The position numbers were made by a program, and so were the translations under genes. The notes beneath the pieces are model-generated. The model ran no database searches. It was not told the DNA's origin and saw nothing but the letters and a program-made list of their open reading frames with translations. A stretch of DNA of 64,000 nucleotides from Allorhodoferax sp032337135 (lineage in GTDB: Bacteria > Pseudomonadota > Gammaproteobacteria > Burkholderiales > Burkholderiaceae_C), in NCBI RefSeq assembly GCF_032337135.1, contig NZ_JAVXZZ010000001.1:1426001-1490000 (forward strand), written 5' to 3'. Every line of letters starts with the position of its first letter. The stretch's first letter is position 1. Positions 62,186 to 64,000 of this stretch are shown here, in pieces.

Positions 62186-64000
62186 TCATCTCCTCTCAGT
62201 TCAAGTCGCCTGCGCATTTCTTCCCGAATCTCTTCATTGGTGCGACGAGAAACAAGTGTGGAAGTTGGCGCAGACGGCTTTTTGGGCACCACTGGTTTGG
62301 TAATCGCTTCTGCAGCGTCGCGCTTGGCCCGCTCCGCATCTCGTCTGGCTTGTTTAGTCAGCTTTTTCGACTCCAGCTTGAACGCCTCACGGCGCTCCAT
62401 GCTTTCCCAGCGTTGCTGCTTGAATTCGTCAGCTGGCCGCCCGAGTGCCCGCTTCTGTGCTTTGTGCTCCCACAAGGAAATCGAGGGCTTGCGCAAGTCT
62501 GCAAAGGTTGCCTCAATATAACTATCCTCCACTGGATCCTTCACCCATATCTTGGAGATATCTCGCGGGTCATATCGCACCTCAAATTTCCGATCCTCCG
62601 TGGCCTTTCTTGGATCAACCAAATCTCCCAAGGTGGCCAATGCTCCGCTGTAGTACGTTTCGTCAAATATTGAAATGGTTGCTTTGTTGATGACGCGCCA
62701 GTCCACCGGCATCAGCGATATCTGTAACGCTAGAGCATCTGTCGGGATGTCCGGCAACCCAATGGGCGGAAATACATCACCTTCAAAAATGCCGGCGTTC
62801 CAACGTTGCAAAGGCGCTCGTCTCTCCATCCCCTCGCCTCGATGCTCCGACAAGTGATAGTCATTCACGAGAAAATCCGTGAAATACCACTCAAACTCTT
62901 TCAGAGTCATAATTGATCGACCTTCTGAGTCGTACTCTGCACGCTCAGTTGGATTTGAAAACTTGGTTCCAGGGATCGTTTTAATCTCTTCCATGAAAGA
63001 CTTAAATGCACTCTCCACATGGCCACCGAATTGTGGGAATCCAATTGGACGATTTCTTATCGTGAAACGGTAATTTTCCCGTGCAGATTGCATCATGTAT
63101 CCATTGAGCTCATTTGCGTTGTCCACCAAGATCAGGTCCGGGAAGCCCCAACACGGCCAGTCGCCCTTTATATCCATTCGTCTTAGGAGAGTGTCTTTGG
63201 GAAGAAACGCCCTGGAAAGGGCAAGCCCCGTTGACAACGTTGATGGACCGCCGAACGACAAGTAGAAACCCAGGATCATCCGGCTATAACAATCAATAAC
63301 CAGTGTTAGCCATGCATCTCCTACAGGCATGCGATTGCTCTCATCCACAAAGCATATCTGACAAGGTGTGTGATCTACTTGGACCGTACCCAGCGGGAAG
63401 TCGTTGTTAGGAAGATGATCCACACTTGGCCTGAATGTGTCACGCGCCTCTTTCTTTCTACCTTGGGCCAGAAGTTGGTCTTTGTATGTGACTTTATTTC
63501 GGATTTTGTAGAGAAGACTCAGGCTGACTTCCTCCAAATTGCTTTTAGTCAGAGCTGAGTTGACCAAGTCCAGGCAGCTGGGGATATTTCTAGGCGTGTC
63601 GACAAAGTGTTTCGCACGCAGAACTTCCTCAACAATCTTCAGTCGCTCTTGCCCAATTCTCGAACCCACTCCTTTCTTGTCACGTCGAACTGCACGATAG
63701 AGACTATCCGCAGTTGTGTTCTGCTCAACCACTTTGATTTTTCGGTAGACAGTAGGCTCGCTGATTGAAAATTCCGCTGCTAGTTTCCGTATCGATGCCC
63801 GACGCAACCCTCGCGGCACTTTCAGTACAGCCACCAGCGCCTGGTACAACTTCATGTGCACTTGCAGGTCGGGCTCTAGATCAAACTTGGAGTCCATAGT
63901 GAACTCCGGTTTATGACGCTTGGGATTTGTCTGCTTTGCGTCCTCGTCAGTTTCAGCAGTTACGACGGGGGCATCCAATTCAAAGATGGGCAAGAAATCC
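62182..64000 (-). CDS. tniA: TnsB/TniA-like DDE transposase (5' end may be outside)
   Basis: The frame is open to the window edge; a TTG at 63993 gives 603 residues, but an ATG further right is likely. A helix-turn-helix N-terminal region (IRKLAAEFSISEPTVYRKIK) precedes the RNase H-like core with D207 (GTVQVDHTPC), D291 (LILVDNANE) and E327 (GFPQFGGHVESAF), numbered from the TTG. A C-terminal lysine-rich tail follows. It cuts the 3' ends and joins them to the target; its binding sites are the likely 19-bp units at 15204-15279. A TnsA-like endonuclease gene should follow upstream. Confidence 0.92.
   Translation of the reverse strand, partial: DFLPIFELDAPVVTAETDEDAKQTNPKRHKPEFTMDSKFDLEPDLQVHMKLYQALVAVLKVPRGLRRASIRKLAAEFSISEPTVYRKIKVVEQNTTADSLYRAVRRDKKGVGSRIGQERLKIVEEVLRAKHFVDTPRNIPSCLDLVNSALTKSNLEEVSLSLLYKIRNKVTYKDQLLAQGRKKEARDTFRPSVDHLPNNDFPLGTVQVDHTPCQICFVDESNRMPVGDAWLTLVIDCYSRMILGFYLSFGGPSTLSTGLALSRAFLPKDTLLRRMDIKGDWPCWGFPDLILVDNANELNGYMMQSARENYRFTIRNRPIGFPQFGGHVESAFKSFMEEIKTIPGTKFSNPTERAEYDSEGRSIMTLKEFEWYFTDFLVNDYHLSEHRGEGMERRAPLQRWNAGIFEGDVFPPIGLPDIPTDALALQISLMPVDWRVINKATISIFDETYYSGALATLGDLVDPRKATEDRKFEVRYDPRDISKIWVKDPVEDSYIEATFADLRKPSISLWEHKAQKRALGRPADEFKQQRWESMERREAFKLESKKLTKQARRDAERAKRDAAEAITKPVVPKKPSAPTSTLVSRRTNEEIREEMRRRLELRGDE

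Larger units (their letters stand above)
15204..64000. mobile_element. Tn7-like transposon inserted in comM (left end present, right end outside)
   Basis: The left limit is where comM homology stops and an AT-rich array of four 19-bp units begins. The inner side of the other end carries an inward-reading operon of TnsB-, TnsC-, TniQ/TnsD- and TnsE-like genes (58528-64000). Between them lies about 43 kb of cargo with lower GC content and no housekeeping genes. comM is an established insertion site for AbaR/Tn6022-type Tn7 relatives, and the gene order matches their tniA-tniB-tniD-tniE. The right end, tnsA-like gene and second target copy are not visible. Confidence 0.88.

Noticed and set aside
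15204..64000. CRISPR array, integron, tRNA attachment site or antibiotic-resistance gene in the cargo
   Set aside because: I scanned for repeated spacers, attC-like cassettes, tRNA 3' ends and common resistance genes and saw none; the transposition genes explain the insertion without them.

Overview
The window has two parts. Bases 1 to about 15,203 are GC-rich chromosomal backbone of a betaproteobacterium, most likely Comamonadaceae. I infer this from protein style, from the glnK-amtB, transketolase and GAPDH set, and from dispersed intergenic repeats with a GCAGCTATCAA core, which I associate with that family. It holds a cut-off Old Yellow Enzyme gene, an SPFH / DUF4178 / DUF350 / aminopropyltransferase / FAD-oxidoreductase cluster facing speD (polyamine-linked), tkt-gap, an SMP-30 lactonase-like gene, glnK-amtB, and comM (yifB) under a perfect SOS-box-like sequence.

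From 15,204 to beyond 64,000 the DNA is a Tn7-like transposon inserted in comM. The comM frame stops at the Val-Gly-Gly-Gly codons. The new DNA begins with four TGATRAY-headed 19-bp units in perfect register, which look like a TnsB-binding array. At the far side lies an inward-facing transposition operon: TnsB-like DDE transposase (running off the window), TnsC-like ATPase, TniQ/TnsD-like protein and TnsE-like protein. The right end and the expected tnsA-like gene are outside the window.

The cargo (about 15.3-58.5 kb) is layered. (a) 15.7-21.7 kb is a tight same-strand run: nucleoid-associated protein, RelA/SpoT-domain protein, small C-terminally anchored membrane protein, nuclease-like/TIR/APAZ-type effector, and a catalytically dead short Argonaute. 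It is the best candidate for an unusual defence system. (b) 22.1-28.4 kb is an orphan gene plus an OLD-family ATPase/TOPRIM protein, a PIN-like protein, an unknown protein and an Abi_C-type protein. (c) 29.1-43.4 kb is a complete catabolic island: TetR regulator, Liv-type ABC importer, two CoA ligases, acyl-CoA dehydrogenase, enoyl-CoA hydratase, SDR dehydrogenase, thiolase and an alpha-methylacyl-CoA racemase-type enzyme. It probably imports and beta-oxidises an unusual, perhaps branched, carboxylic acid. Matching TTTAC-N6-GTAAA operators sit at two of its promoters. (d) 44.1-47.0 kb is a cobalamin riboswitch in front of a double-hotdog thioesterase, with a MetR-like regulator and a broken flavin reductase; it looks like a rebuilt methionine-synthase locus. 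(e) 47.0-55.0 kb is a second defence-like layer with a decapitated ATPase, a helicase/nuclease fusion, a DUF5623 protein, a PLD-like protein and a Gabija-like pair whose helicase is broken. (f) 55.6-57.7 kb holds a HAD phosphatase, an MbcA/ParS-type antitoxin-like protein and two unknowns.

I saw no rRNA, tRNA, CRISPR array, intact insertion sequence or antibiotic-resistance gene. All calls rest on reading the sequence and remembered family features; no database search was run.
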